Below, piece after piece: positions 26,699 through 39,477 of a DNA stretch of 64,000 nt (position 1 is its first letter; every line of letters begins with the position of its first letter). Source of the DNA: Antedon mediterranea. Lineage: Eukaryota; Echinodermata; Crinoidea; Comatulida; Antedonidae. The position numbers and the translations under genes were made by a program. The notes beneath the pieces were generated by a model. That model made no database searches, had not been told where the DNA came from, and saw only the letters and a list, made by a program, of their open reading frames with translations. Location of the stretch: positions 21,362,101 to 21,426,100 of the forward strand of contig NC_092677.1 of assembly GCF_964355755.1 (NCBI RefSeq). The letters are read 5' to 3'.

Positions 26699-28409
26699 GT
26701 GCATTTCGATGAAACTTGGTTACACAAAAACATCAAAGTGCTTAAAATCACATTAGAAACCGTTTTAGAACATTTTGAGCATTTCGTTAAAATTTTTCAC
26801 AGAAAAACATCAAAGAGCAAAAAATAGCTTAATATCGTATTTAAAAACGTTTTAGACCATTTTGAGCATTTCGACAAAACTTTTTCACACAAAACAACAA
26901 AGTGTACAGAATAGCTTATAATCGCATTTGGAGACGTTTTAACCCATTTTGAGCATTTCGATAAAATTTTACACACAAAAACATCAAAGTGCACAAAATA
27001 GCTTAATATGGTATTTAAAAACGTTTTAGACCATTTTGAGCATTTCAACAAAACTTTTTCTCACAAAACATCAAAGTGTACAGAATAGCTTCAAATCGCA
27101 TTTGGAGACGTTTTAGACCATTTTGTGCATTTCGATGAAACTTGGTTACACAAAAACATCAAAGTGCTTAAAATCACATTTTGAGCATTTCGTTAAAACT
27201 TTTCACACAAAAACATCAAAGTCCACAAAATAGCTTAATATCGTATTTAAAAACGTTTTAGACCATTTTGAGCATTTCGAAAAAACTTTTCCACACAAAA
27301 CATCAAAGTTTACAAAATAGCTTCAAATCGCATTTGGAGACGTTTTAGACCATTTTGTGATTTTCGAAAAAACTTGTTAACATAAAAACACCAAAGTGCT
27401 CAGAATACCTTCAAATCGCATTTTGAGACGTTTTAGACCATTTTGTGATTTTCGAAAAAACTTGTTAACATAAAAATACCAAAGTGCTCAGAATACCTTC
27501 AAATCGTGTTTTGAGACGTTTTAGACCATTTTGTGTTTTTCGAAAAAACTTGTTAACATAAAAACACCAAAGTGCTCAGAATACCTTCAAATCGCATTTG
27601 GAGACGTTTTAGACCATTTTGTGATTTTGGAAAAAACTTGTTAACATAAAAACACCAAAGTGCTTAGAAAAGCTTCAAATCGCATTTGGAGACGTTTTAG
27701 ACCCTTTTGTGCATTTCGATGAAACTTGGTTACACAAAAACATCAAAGTGCTTAAAATCACAGTAGAAACCGTTTTAGACCATTTTGAGCATTTCGTTAA
27801 AATTTTTCACAGAAAAACATCAAAGAGCAAAAAATAGCTTAATATCGTATTTAAAAACGTTTTAGACCATTTTGAGCATTTCGACAAAACTTTTTCACAC
27901 AAAACATCAAAGTGTACAGATAAGCTTCAAATCGCATTTGGAGACGTTTTAAACCATTTTGAGCATTTCGATAAAATTTTACACACAAAAACATCAAAGT
28001 GCACAAAATAGCTTAATATGGTATTTAAAAACGTTTTAGACCATTTTGAGCATTTCAACAAAACTTTTTCTCACAAAACATCAAAGTGTACAGAATAGCT
28101 TCAAATCGCATTTGGAGACGTTTTAGACCATTTTGTGCATTTCGATGAAACTTGGTTACACAAAAACATCAAAGTGCTTAAAATCACATTTTGAGCATTT
28201 CGTTAAAACTTTTCACACAAAAACATCAAAGTCCACAAAATAGCTTAATATCTTATTTAAAAACGTTTTAGACCATTTTGAGCATTTCGAAAAAACTTTT
28301 TCACACAAAACATCAAAGTTTACAAAATAGCTTCAAATCGCATTTGGAGACGTTTTAGACCATTTTGTGATTTTCGAAAAAACTTGTTAACATAAAAACA
28401 CCAAAGTGC

Positions 28410-31400
28410 TCAGAATACCTTCAAATCGCATTTGGAGACGTTTTAGACCATTTTGTGATTTTCGAAAAAACTTGTTAACATAAAAACACCAAAGTGCTTA
28501 GAAAAGCTTCAAATCGCATTTGGAGATGTTTTAGACCATTTTGTGCATTTCGATGAAACTTGGTTACACAAAAACATCAAAGTGCTTAAAATCACATTTT
28601 GAGCATTTCGTTAAAACTTTTCACACAAAAACATCAAAGTCCACAAAATAGCTTAATATCGTATTTAAAAACGTTTTAGACCATTTTGAGCATTTCGAAA
28701 AAACTTTTCCACAGAAAACATCAAAGTTTACAAAATAGCTTCAAATCGCATTTGGAGACGTTTTAGACCATTTTGTGATTTTCGAAAAAACTTGTTAACA
28801 TAAAAACACCAAAGTGCTCAGAATACCTTCAAATCGTGTTTTGAGACGTTTTAGACCATTTTGTAATTTTCGAAAAAACTTGTTAACATAAAAACACCAA
28901 AGTGCTCAGAATACCTTCACATCGCATTTTGAGACGTTTTAGACCATTTTGTGATTTTCGAAAAAACTTGTTAACATAAAAACACCAAAGTGCTTAGAAA
29001 AGCTTGAAATCGCATTTGGAGACGTTTTAGACCATTTTGTGCATTTCGATGAAACTTGGTTACACAAAAACATCAAAGTGCTTAAAATCACATTTTGAGC
29101 ATTTCGTTAAAACTTTTCACACAAAAACATCAAAGAGTAATAAATAGCTCAATATCGTATTTAAAAACGTTTTAGACCATTTTGAGCATTTCGACAAAAT
29201 TTTTTCAAACAAAACATTAAAGTGTACAGAATAGCTTTAAATCGCATTTGGAGACGTTTTAGACCATTTTGTTCATTTCGATGAAACAAAAACACAAAAA
29301 CATCAAATTGCACAAAATGGCTTAATATGATATGGGAAAACGTTTTAGACCATTTTGAACATTTCGTTAAAAGTTTTCACACAAAAATATCAAAGTCCAC
29401 AAAATAGCTTAATATCGTATTTAAAAACGTTTTAGACCATTTTGAGCATTTCGAAAAAACTTTTTCACACAAAACATCAAAGTTTACAAAATAGCTTCAA
29501 ATCGCATTTGGAGACGTTTTAGACCATTTTGTGATTTTCGAAAAAACTTGTTAACATAAAAACACCAAAGTGCTCAGAATACCTTCAAATCGCATTTGGA
29601 GACGTTTTAGACCATTTTGTGATTTTCGTAAAAACTTGTTAACATAAAAACACCAAAGTGCTTAGAAAAGTTTCAAATCGCATTTGGAGACGTTTTAGAC
29701 CATTTTGTTCATTTCGATGAAACTTGGTTACACAAAAACATCAAATTGCACAAAATGGCTTAATATGGTATGGGAAAACGTTTTAGACCATTTTGAACAT
29801 TTCGAGAAAACTTTTTCACACAAAACTTCAAAGTGTACAGAATAGCTTCAAATCGCATTAGAAACCGTTTTAGACCATTTTGAGCATTTCGAAAAAACTT
29901 TTTCACACAAAACATCAAAGTTTACAAAATAGCTTCAAATCACATTTGGAGACGTTTTAGACCATTTTGTGATTTTCAAAAAAACTTGTTAACATAAAAA
30001 CACCAAAGTGCTCAGGATACCTTCAAATCGCATTTTGAGACGTTTTAGACCATTTTGTGATTTTCGGAAAAACTTGTTAACATAAAAACACCAAAGTGCT
30101 CAGAATACCTTCAAATCGTATTTTGAGACGTTTTAGACAATTTTGTGATTTTCGAAAAAACTTGTTAACATAAAAACACCAAAGTGCTTAGAAAAGCTTA
30201 AAAAACGCATTTGGAGACGTTTTAGACCATTTTGTGCATTTCGATGAAACTTGGTTACACAAAAACATCAAAGTGTACAGAATAGCTTCAAATCGCATTA
30301 GAAACCGTTTTAGACCATTTTGAGCATTTCGAAAAAACTTTTTCACACAAAACATCAAAGTGTACAAAATAGCTTCAAATCGCATTTGGAGACGTTTTAG
30401 ACAATTTTGTGATTTTCGAAAAAACTTGTTTACATAAAAACACCAAAGTGCTCAGAATAGCTTCCAATCGCATTTTGAGACGTTTTAGACCCTTTTGTGC
30501 ATTTCGATGAAACTTGGTTACACAAAAACATCAAAGTGCTTAAAATCACAGTAGAAACCGTTTTAGACCATTTTGAGCATTTCGTTAAAATTTTTCACAG
30601 AAAAACATCAAAGAGCAAAAAATAGCTTAATATCGTATTTAAAAACGTTTTAGACCATTTTGAGCATTTCGACAAAACTTTTTCACACAAAACATCAAAG
30701 TGTACAGATAAGCTTCAAATCGCATTTGGAGACGTTTTAAACCATTTTGAGCATTTCGATAAAATTTTACACACAAAAACATCAAAGTGCACAAAATAGC
30801 TTAATATGGTATTTAAAAACGTTTTAGACCATTTTGAGCATTTCAACAAAACTTTTTCTCACAAAACATCAAGGTGTACAGAATAGCTTCAAATCGCATT
30901 TGGAGACGTTTTAGACCATTTTGTGCATTTCGATGAAACTTGGTTATACAAAAACATCAAAGTGCTTAAATTCACATTTTGAGCATTTCGTTAAAACTTT
31001 TCACACAAAAACATCAAAGTCCACAAAATAGCTTAATATCGTATTTAAAAACGTTTTAGACCATTTTGAGAATTTCGAAAAAACTTTTTCACACAAAACA
31101 TCAAAGTTTACAAAATAGCTTCAAATCGCATTTGGAGACGTTTTAGACCATTTTGTGATTTTCGAAAAAACTTGTTAACATAAAAACACCAAAGTGCTTA
31201 GAAAAGCTTCAAATCGCATTTGGAGACGTTTTAGACCATTTTTTGCATTTCGATGAAACTTGGTTACAAAAAAACATCAAAGTGCTTAAAATCACATTTT
31301 GAGCATTTCGTTAAAACTTTTCACACAAAAACATCAAAGTCCACAAAATAGCTTAATATCGTATTTAAAAACGTTTTAGACCATTTTGAGCATTTCGAAA

Positions 31401-34400
31401 AAACTTTTCCACACAAAACATCAAAGTTTACAAAATAGCTTCAAATCGCATTTGGAGACGTTTTAGACCATTTTGTGATTTTCGAAAAAACTTGTTAACA
31501 TAAAAATACCAAAGTGCTCAGAATACCTTCAAATCGCATTTGGAGACGTTTTAGACCATTTTGTGATTTTCGAAAAAACTTGTTAACATAAAAACACCAA
31601 AGTGCTTAGAAAAGCTTCAAATCGCATTTGGAGATGTTTTAGACCATTTTGTGCATTTCGATGAAACTTGGTTACACAAAAACATCAAAGTGCTTAAAAT
31701 CACATTTTGAGCATTTCGTTAAAACTTTTCACACAAAAACATCAAAGTCCACAAAATAGCTTAATATCGTATTTAAAAACGTTTTAGACCATTTTGAGCA
31801 TTTCGAAAAAACTTTTCCACAGAAAACATCAAAGTTTACAAAATAGCTTCAAATCGCATTTGGAGACGTTTTAGACCATTTTGTGATTTTCGAAAAAACT
31901 TGTTAACATAAAAACACCAAAGTGCTCAGAATACCTTCAAATCGTGTTTTGAGACGTTTTAGACCATTTTGTAATTTTCGAAAAAACTTGTTAACATAAA
32001 AACACCAAAGTGCTCAGAATACCTTCACATCGCATTTTGAGACGTTTTAGACCATTTTGTGATTTTCGAAAAAACTTGTTAACATAAAAACACCAAAGTG
32101 CTTAGAAAAGCTTGAAATCGCATTTGGAGACGTTTTAGACCATTTTGTGCATTTCGATGAAACTTGGTTACACAAAAACATCAAAGTGCTTAAAATCACA
32201 TTTTGAGCATTTCGTTAAAACTTTTCACACAAAAACATCAAAGAGTAATAAATAGCTCAATATCGTATTTAAAAACGTTTTAGACCATTTTGAGCATTTC
32301 GACAAAATTTTTTCAAACAAAACATTAAAGTGTACAGAATAGCTTTAAATCGCATTTGGAGACGTTTTAGACCATTTTGTTCATTTCGATGAAACAAAAA
32401 CACAAAAACATCAAATTGCACAAAATGGCTTAATATGATATGGGAAAACGTTTTAGACCATTTTGAACATTTCGTTAAAAGTTTTCACACAAAAATATCA
32501 AAGTCCACAAAATAGCTTAATATCGTATTTAAAAACGTTTTAGACCATTTTGAGCATTTCGAAAAAACTTTTTCACACAAAACATCAAAGTTTACAAAAT
32601 AGCTTCAAATCGCATTTGGAGACGTTTTAGACCATTTTGTGATTTTCGAAAAAACTTGTTAACATAAAAACACCAAAGTGCTCAGAATACCTTCAAATCG
32701 CATTTTGAGACGTTTTAGACCATTTTGTGATTTTCGAAAAAACTTGTTAACATAAAAACACCAAAGTGCTCAGAATACCTTCAAATCGCATTTGGAGACG
32801 TTTTAGACCATTTTGTGATTTTCGTAAAAACTTGTTAACATAAAAACACCAAAGTGCTTAGAAAAGTTTCAAATCGCATTTGGAGACGTTTTAGACCATT
32901 TTGTTCATTTCGATGAAACTTGGTTACACAAAAACATCAAATTGCACAAAATGGCTTAATATGGTATGGGAAAACGTTTTAGACCATTTTGAACATTTCG
33001 AGAAAACTTTTTCACACAAAACTTCAAAGTGTACAGAATAGCTTCAAATCGCATTAGAAACCGTTTTAGACCATTTTGAGCATTTCGAAAAAACTTTTTC
33101 ACACAAAACATCAAAGTTTACAAAATAGCTTCAAATCACATTTGGAGACGTTTTAGACCATTTTGTGATTTTCAAAAAAACTTGTTAACATAAAAACACC
33201 AAAGTGCTCAGGATACCTTCAAATCGCATTTTGAGACGTTTTAGACCATTTTGTGATTTTCGGAAAAACTTGTTAACATAAAAACACCAAAGTGCTCAGA
33301 ATACCTTCAAATCGTATTTTGAGACGTTTTAGACAATTTTGTGATTTTCGAAAAAACTTGTTAACATAAAAACACCAAAGTGCTTAGAAAAGCTTAAAAA
33401 ACGCATTTGGAGACGTTTTAGACCATTTTGTGCATTTCGATGAAACTTGGTTACACAAAAACATCAAAGTGTACAGAATAGCTTCAAATCGCATTAGAAA
33501 CCGTTTTAGACCATTTTGAGCATTTCGAAAAAACTTTTTCACACAAAACATCAAAGTGTACAAAATAGCTTCAAATCGCATTTGGAGACGTTTTAGACAA
33601 TTTTGTGATTTTCGAAAAAACTTGTTTACATAAAAACACCAAAGTGCTCAGAATAGCTTCCAATCGCATTTTGAGACGTTTTAGACCCTTTTGTGCATTT
33701 CGATGAAACTTGGTTACACAAAAACATCAAAGTGCTTAAAATCACAGTAGAAACCGTTTTAGACCATTTTGAGCATTTCGTTAAAATTTTTCACAGAAAA
33801 ACATCAAAGAGCAAAAAATAGCTTAATATCGTATTTAAAAACGTTTTAGACCATTTTGAGCATTTCGACAAAACTTTTTCACACAAAACATCAAAGTGTA
33901 CAGATAAGCTTCAAATCGCATTTGGAGACGTTTTAAACCATTTTGAGCATTTCGATAAAATTTTACACACAAAAACATCAAAGTGCACAAAATAGCTTAA
34001 TATGGTATTTAAAAACGTTTTAGACCATTTTGAGCATTTCAACAAAACTTTTTCTCACAAAACATCAAGGTGTACAGAATAGCTTCAAATCGCATTTGGA
34101 GACGTTTTAGACCATTTTGTGCATTTCGATGAAACTTGGTTATACAAAAACATCAAAGTGCTTAAATTCACATTTTGAGCATTTCGTTAAAACTTTTCAC
34201 ACAAAAACATCAAAGTCCACAAAATAGCTTAATATCGTATTTAAAAACGTTTTAGACCATTTTGAGAATTTCGAAAAAACTTTTTCACACAAAACATCAA
34301 AGTTTACAAAATAGCTTCAAATCGCATTTGGAGACGTTTTAGACCATTTTGTGATTTTCGAAAAAACTTGTTAACATAAAAACACCAAAGTGCTTAGAAA

Positions 34401-34713
34401 AGCTTCAAATCGCATTTGGAGACGTTTTAGACCATTTTTTGCATTTCGATGAAACTTGGTTACAAAAAAACATCAAAGTGCTTAAAATCACATTTTGAGC
34501 ATTTCGTTAAAACTTTTCACACAAAAACATCAAAGTCCACAAAATAGCTTAATATCGTATTTAAAAACGTTTTAGACCATTTTGAGCATTTCGAAAAAAC
34601 TTTTCCACACAAAACATCAAAGTTTACAAAATAGCTTCAAATCGCATTTGGAGACGTTTTAGACCATTTTGTGATTTTCGAAAAAACTTGTTAACATAAA
34701 AATACCAAAGTGC
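28410..34713 (+). repeat. Second copy of the 3,108/3,196-bp tandem pair (approximate edges)
   Basis: Landmarks at 29134 and 32242 (3,108 apart) and 30188 and 33384 (3,196 apart) reproduce those at 15671, 18779, 16725 and 19921 with a constant offset of 13,463. It overlaps the end of super-unit copy 2 and the start of copy 3. Confidence 0.7.
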
Positions 34714-35340
34714 TCAGAATACCTTCAAATCGTGTTTTGAGACGTTTTAGACCATTTTGTGATTTTCGAAAAAACTTAACATAAAAACACCAAAGTGCTC
34801 AGAATACCTTCAAATCGCATTTGGAGACGTTTTAGACCATTTTGTGATTTTGGAAAAAACTTGTTAACATAAAAACACCAAAGTGCTTAGAAAAGCTTCA
34901 AATCGCATTTGGAGACGTTTTAGACCCTTTTGTGCATTTCGATGAAACTTGGTTACACAAAAACATCAAAGTGCTTAAAATCACAGTAGAAACCGTTTTA
35001 GACCATTTTGAGCATTTCGTTAAAATTTTTCACAGAAAAACATCAAAGAGCAAAAAATAGCTTAATATCGTATTTAAAAACGTTTTAGACCATTTTGAGC
35101 ATTTCGACAAAACTTTTTCACACAAAACATCAAAGTGTACAGATAAGCTTCAAATCGCATTTGGAGACGTTTTAAACCATTTTGAGCATTTCGATAAAAT
35201 TTTACACACAAAAACATCAAAGTGCAAAAAATAGCTTAATATGGTATTTAAAAACGTTTTAGACCATTTTGAGCATTTCAACAAAACTTTTTCTCACAAA
35301 ACATCAAAGTGTACAGAATAGCTTCAAATCGCATTTGGAG

Positions 35341-35485
35341 ACGTTTTAGACCATTTTGTGCATTTCGATGAAACTTGGTTACACAAAAACATCAAAGTGC
35401 TTAAAATCACATTTTGAGCATTTCGTTAAAACTTTTCACACAAAAACATCAAAGTCCACAAAATAGCTTAATATCTTATTTAAAA
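35341..35485 (+). repeat. 145-bp compound monomer (type 3/type 4 fused by 20-bp deletion), example
   Basis: An intact type 3 + type 4 pair spans 165 bp (36653-36817). This unit spans 145 bp and reads AATCACATTTTGAGC where the intact pair has a second core. The missing 20 bases, AGAAACCGTTTTAGACCATT, lie between two CATT tetramers, so a microhomology deletion explains it. Four compound units occur in each 2,060-bp HOR copy, and many more elsewhere. The event therefore predates the HOR amplification. Confidence 0.85.
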
Positions 35486-36156
35486 ACGTTTTAGACCATT
35501 TTGAGCATTTCGAAAAAACTTTTTCACACAAAACATCAAAGTTTACAAAATAGCTTCAAATCGCATTTGGAGACGTTTTAGACCATTTTGTGATTTTCGA
35601 AAAAACTTGTTAACATAAAAACACCAAAGTGCTCAGAATACCTTCAAATCGCATTTGGAGACGTTTTAGACCATTTTGTGATTTTCGAAAAAACTTGTTA
35701 ACATAAAAACACCAAAGTGCTTAGAAAAGCTTCAAATCGCATTTGGAGACGTTTTAGACCATTTTTTGCATTTCGATGAAACTTGGTTACACAAAAACAT
35801 CAAAGTGCTTAAAATCACATTTTGAGCATTTCGTTAAAACTTTTCACACAAAAACATCAAAGTCCACAAAATAGCTTAATATCGTATTTAAAAACGTTTT
35901 AGACCATTTTGAGCATTTCGAAAAAACTTTTCCACACAAAACATCAAAGTTTACAAAATAGCTTCAAATCGCATTTGGAGACGTTTTAGACCATTTTGTG
36001 ATTTTCGAAAAAACTTGTTAACATAAAAACACCAAAGTGCTCAGAATACCTTCAAATCGCATTTGGAGACGTTTTAGACCATTTTGTGATTTTCGAAAAA
36101 ACTTGTTAACATAAAAACACCAAAGTGCTTAGAAAAGCTTCAAATCGCATTTGGAG
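35341..36156 (+). repeat. Two tandem 408-bp cassettes (example)
   Basis: Core starts at 35341, 35486, 35573, 35661 and 35749 give intervals of 145, 87, 88 and 88 bp, a 408-bp cassette made of one compound unit, one type 1 and two type 2 monomers. The next cassette runs 35749-36156 with the same spacing. The following one (36157-36652) has an extra type 2 monomer and is 496 bp. The same series is at 11159, 11567 and 11975. This is an intermediate repeat level between monomer and HOR. Confidence 0.85.
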
Positions 36157-36652
36157 ACGTTTTAGACCATTTTTTGCATTTCGATGAAACTTGGTTACAC
36201 AAAAACATCAAAGTGCTTAAAATCACATTTTGAGCATTTCGTTAAAACTTTTCACACAAAAACATCAAAGTCCACAAAATAGCTTAATATCGTATTTAAA
36301 AACGTTTTAGACCATTTTGAGCATTTCGAAAAAACTTTTCCACACAAAACATCAAAGTTTACAAAATAGCTTCAAATCGCATTTGGAGACGTTTTAGACC
36401 ATTTTGTGATTTTCGAAAAAACTTGTTAACATAAAAACACCAAAGTGCTCAGAATACCTTCAAATCGTGTTTTGAGACGTTTTAGACCATTTTGTAATTT
36501 TCGAAAAAACTTGTTAACATAAAAACACCAAAGTGCTCAGAATACCTTCACATCGCATTTTGAGACGTTTTAGACCATTTTGTGATTTTCGAAAAAACTT
36601 GTTAACATAAAAACACCAAAGTGCTTAGAAAAGCTTGAAATCGCATTTGGAG

Positions 36653-36730
36653 ACGTTTTAGACCATTTTGTGCATTTCGATGAAACTTGGTTACACAAAA
36701 ACATCAAAGTGCTTAAAATCACATTAGAAA
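36653..36730 (+). repeat. Type 3 monomer, example (78 bp)
   Basis: Subtype with GTGCATTTCGATGAAACTTG after the core. It is about 10 bp short near its 3' end (GTGCTTAAAATCACATTAGA) compared with monomers that keep GTGTACAGAATAGCTTC. It is normally followed by a type 4 monomer. The 17-mer at 36675-36691 resembles a CENP-B box only in part (see findings). Confidence 0.8.
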
Positions 36731-36817
36731 CCGTTTTAGACCATTTTGAGCATTTCGTTAAAACTTTTCACACAAAAACATCAAAGTCCACAAAATAGCT
36801 TAATATCGTATTTAAAA
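36731..36817 (+). repeat. Type 4 monomer, example (87 bp)
   Basis: Subtype with GAGCATTTCGTTAAAAC after a CCGTTTTAGACC core, ending in GCTTAATATCGTATTTAAAA. Here it is an intact partner of type 3. In most of the array the same type 3/type 4 pair has lost 20 bp across the boundary, giving the 145-bp compound monomer. Confidence 0.8.
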
Positions 36818-37417
36818 ACGTTTTAGACCATTTTGAGCATTTCGAAAAAACTTTTCCACACAAAACATCAAAGTTTACAAAATAGCTTCAAATCGCATTT
36901 GGAGACGTTTTAGACCATTTTGTGATTTTCGAAAAAACTTGTTAACATAAAAACACCAAAGTGCTCAGAATACCTTCAAATCGTATTTTGAGACGTTTTA
37001 GACAATTTTGTGATTTTCAAAAAAACTTGTTAACATAAAAACACCAAAGTGCTTAGAAAAGCTTCATATCGCATTTGGAGACGTTTTAGACCATTTTGTG
37101 CATTTCGATGAAACTTGGTTACACAAAAACATCAAAGTGCTTAAAATCACATTTTGAGCATTTCGTTAAAACTTTTCACACAAAAACATCAAAGAGCAAA
37201 AAATAGCTTAATATCGTATTTAAAAACGTTTTAGACCATTTTGAGCATTTCGACAAAACTTTTTCACACAAAACATCAAAGTGTACAAAATAGCTTCAAA
37301 TCGCATTTGGAGACGTTTTAGACAATTTTGTGATTTTCGAAAAAACTTGTTTACATAAAAACACCAAAGTGCTAAGAATAGCTTCAAATCGCATTTGGAG
37401 ACGTTTTAGACCCTTTT

Positions 37418-39477
37418 GTGCATTTCGATGAAACTTGGTTACACAAAAACATCAAAGTGCTTAAAATCACATTTTGAGCATTTCGTTAAAACTTTTCACA
37501 CAAAAACATCAAAGTCCACAAAATAGCTTAATATCTTATTTAAAAACGTTTTAGACCATTTTGAGCATTTCGAAAAAACTTTTTCACACAAAACATCAAA
37601 GTTTACAAAATAGCTTCAAATCGCATTTGGAGACGTTTTAGACCATTTTGTGATTTTCGAAAAAACTTGTTAACATAAAAACACCAAAGTGCTCAGAATA
37701 CCTTCAAATCGCATTTGGAGACGTTTTAGACCATTTTGTGATTTTCGAAAAAACTTGTTAACATAAAAACACCAAAGTGCTTAGAAAAGCTTCAAATCGC
37801 ATTTGGAGACGTTTTAGACCATTTTTTGCATTTCGATGAAACTTGGTTACACAAAAACATCAAAGTGCTTAAAATCACATTTTGAGCATTTCGTTAAAAC
37901 TTTTCACACAAAAACATCAAAGTCCACAAAATAGCTTAATATCGTATTTAAAAACGTTTTAGACCATTTTGAGCATTTCGAAAAAACTTTTCCACACAAA
38001 ACATCAAAGTTTACAAAATAGCTTCAAATCGCATTTGGAGACGTTTTAGACCATTTTGTGATTTTCGAAAAAACTTGTTAACATAAAAACACCAAAGTGC
38101 TCAGAATACCTTCAAATCGCATTTGGAGACGTTTTAGACCATTTTGTGATTTTCGAAAAAACTTGTTAACATAAAAACACCAAAGTGCTTAGAAAAGCTT
38201 CAAATCGCATTTGGAGACGTTTTAGACCATTTTTTGCATTTCGATGAAACTTGGTTACACAAAAACATCAAAGTGCTTAAAATCACATTTTGAGCATTTC
38301 GTTAAAACTTTTCACACAAAAACATCAAAGTCCACAAAATAGCTTAATATCGTATTTAAAAACGTTTTAGACCATTTTGAGCATTTCGAAAAAACTTTTC
38401 CACACAAAACATCAAAGTTTACAAAATAGCTTCAAATCGCATTTGGAGACGTTTTAGACCATTTTGTGATTTTCGAAAAAACTTGTTAACATAAAAACAC
38501 CAAAGTGCTCAGAATACCTTCAAATCGTGTTTTGAGACGTTTTAGACCATTTTGTAATTTTCGAAAAAACTTGTTAACATAAAAACACCAAAGTGCTCAG
38601 AATACCTTCACATCGCATTTTGAGACGTTTTAGACCATTTTGTGATTTTCGAAAAAACTTGTTAACATAAAAACACCAAAGTGCTTAGAAAAGCTTGAAA
38701 TCGCATTTGGAGACGTTTTAGACCATTTTGTGCATTTCGATGAAACTTGGTTACACAAAAACATCAAAGTGCTTAAAATCACATTAGAAACCGTTTTAGA
38801 CCATTTTGAGCATTTCGTTAAAACTTTTCACACAAAAACATCAAAGTCCACAAAATAGCTTAATATCGTATTTAAAAACGTTTTAGACCATTTTGAGCAT
38901 TTCGAAAAAACTTTTCCACACAAAACATCAAAGTTTACAAAATAGCTTCAAATCGCATTTGGAGACGTTTTAGACCATTATGTGATTTTCGAAAAAACTT
39001 GTTAACATAAAAACACCAAAGTGCTCAGAATACCTTCAAATCGTATTTTGAGACGTTTTAGACAATTTTGTGATTTTCAAAAAAACTTGTTAACATAAAA
39101 ACACCAAAGTGCTTAGAAAAGCTTCATATCGCATTTGGAGACGTTTTAGACCATTTTGTGCATTTCGATGAAACTTGGTTACACAAAAACATCAAAGTGC
39201 TTAAAATCACATTTTGAGCATTTCGTTAAAACTTTTCACACAAAAACATCAAAGAGCAAAAAATAGCTTAATATCGTATTTAAAAACGTTTTAGACCATT
39301 TTGAGCATTTCGACAAAACTTTTTCACACAAAACATCAAAGTGTACAAAATAGCTTCAAATCGCATTTGGAGACGTTTTAGACAATTTTGTGATTTTCGA
39401 AAAAACTTGTTTACATAAAAACACCAAAGTGCTAAGAATAGCTTCAAATCGCATTTGGAGACGTTTTAGACCCTTTT
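37418..39477 (+). repeat. 2,060-bp HOR, block 1, copy b
   Basis: Tandem repeat of copy a at offset 2,060. It carries a private T>A at 38980 (GACCATTATG) that is also found at 47692 in the second 8,712-bp block but not in copies a or c. This makes it a marker for the order of events. Confidence 0.9.

Larger units (their letters stand above)
22694..33412 (+). repeat. 10,719-bp super-unit, copy 2
   Basis: It corresponds to 9231-19949 at offset 13,463 and is followed at 33413 by the start of a third copy (22694+10719). The match at offset 10,719 continues past 36157 into the 2,060-bp HOR (24639-26698 against 35358-37417). This shows that 10,719 rather than 13,463 is the underlying period. Confidence 0.8.
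35358..37417 (+). repeat. 2,060-bp HOR, block 1, copy a
   Basis: The core starts from 35341 to 37401 give 21 intervals: four of 145, six of 87, ten of 88 and one of 78 bp, which sum to 2,060. Counting each 145-bp compound as two, that is 25 monomer equivalents. The landmark ATCTTATTTA at 35473 recurs at 37533 and 39593. Confidence 0.9.

Noticed and set aside
9231-36156. A simple 13,463-bp tandem duplication
   Set aside because: It fits most landmarks, but the T shared by 21642 and 24386 and the continued match at offset 10,719 past 36157 fit better with a 10,719-bp period plus a separate 2,744-bp duplication.
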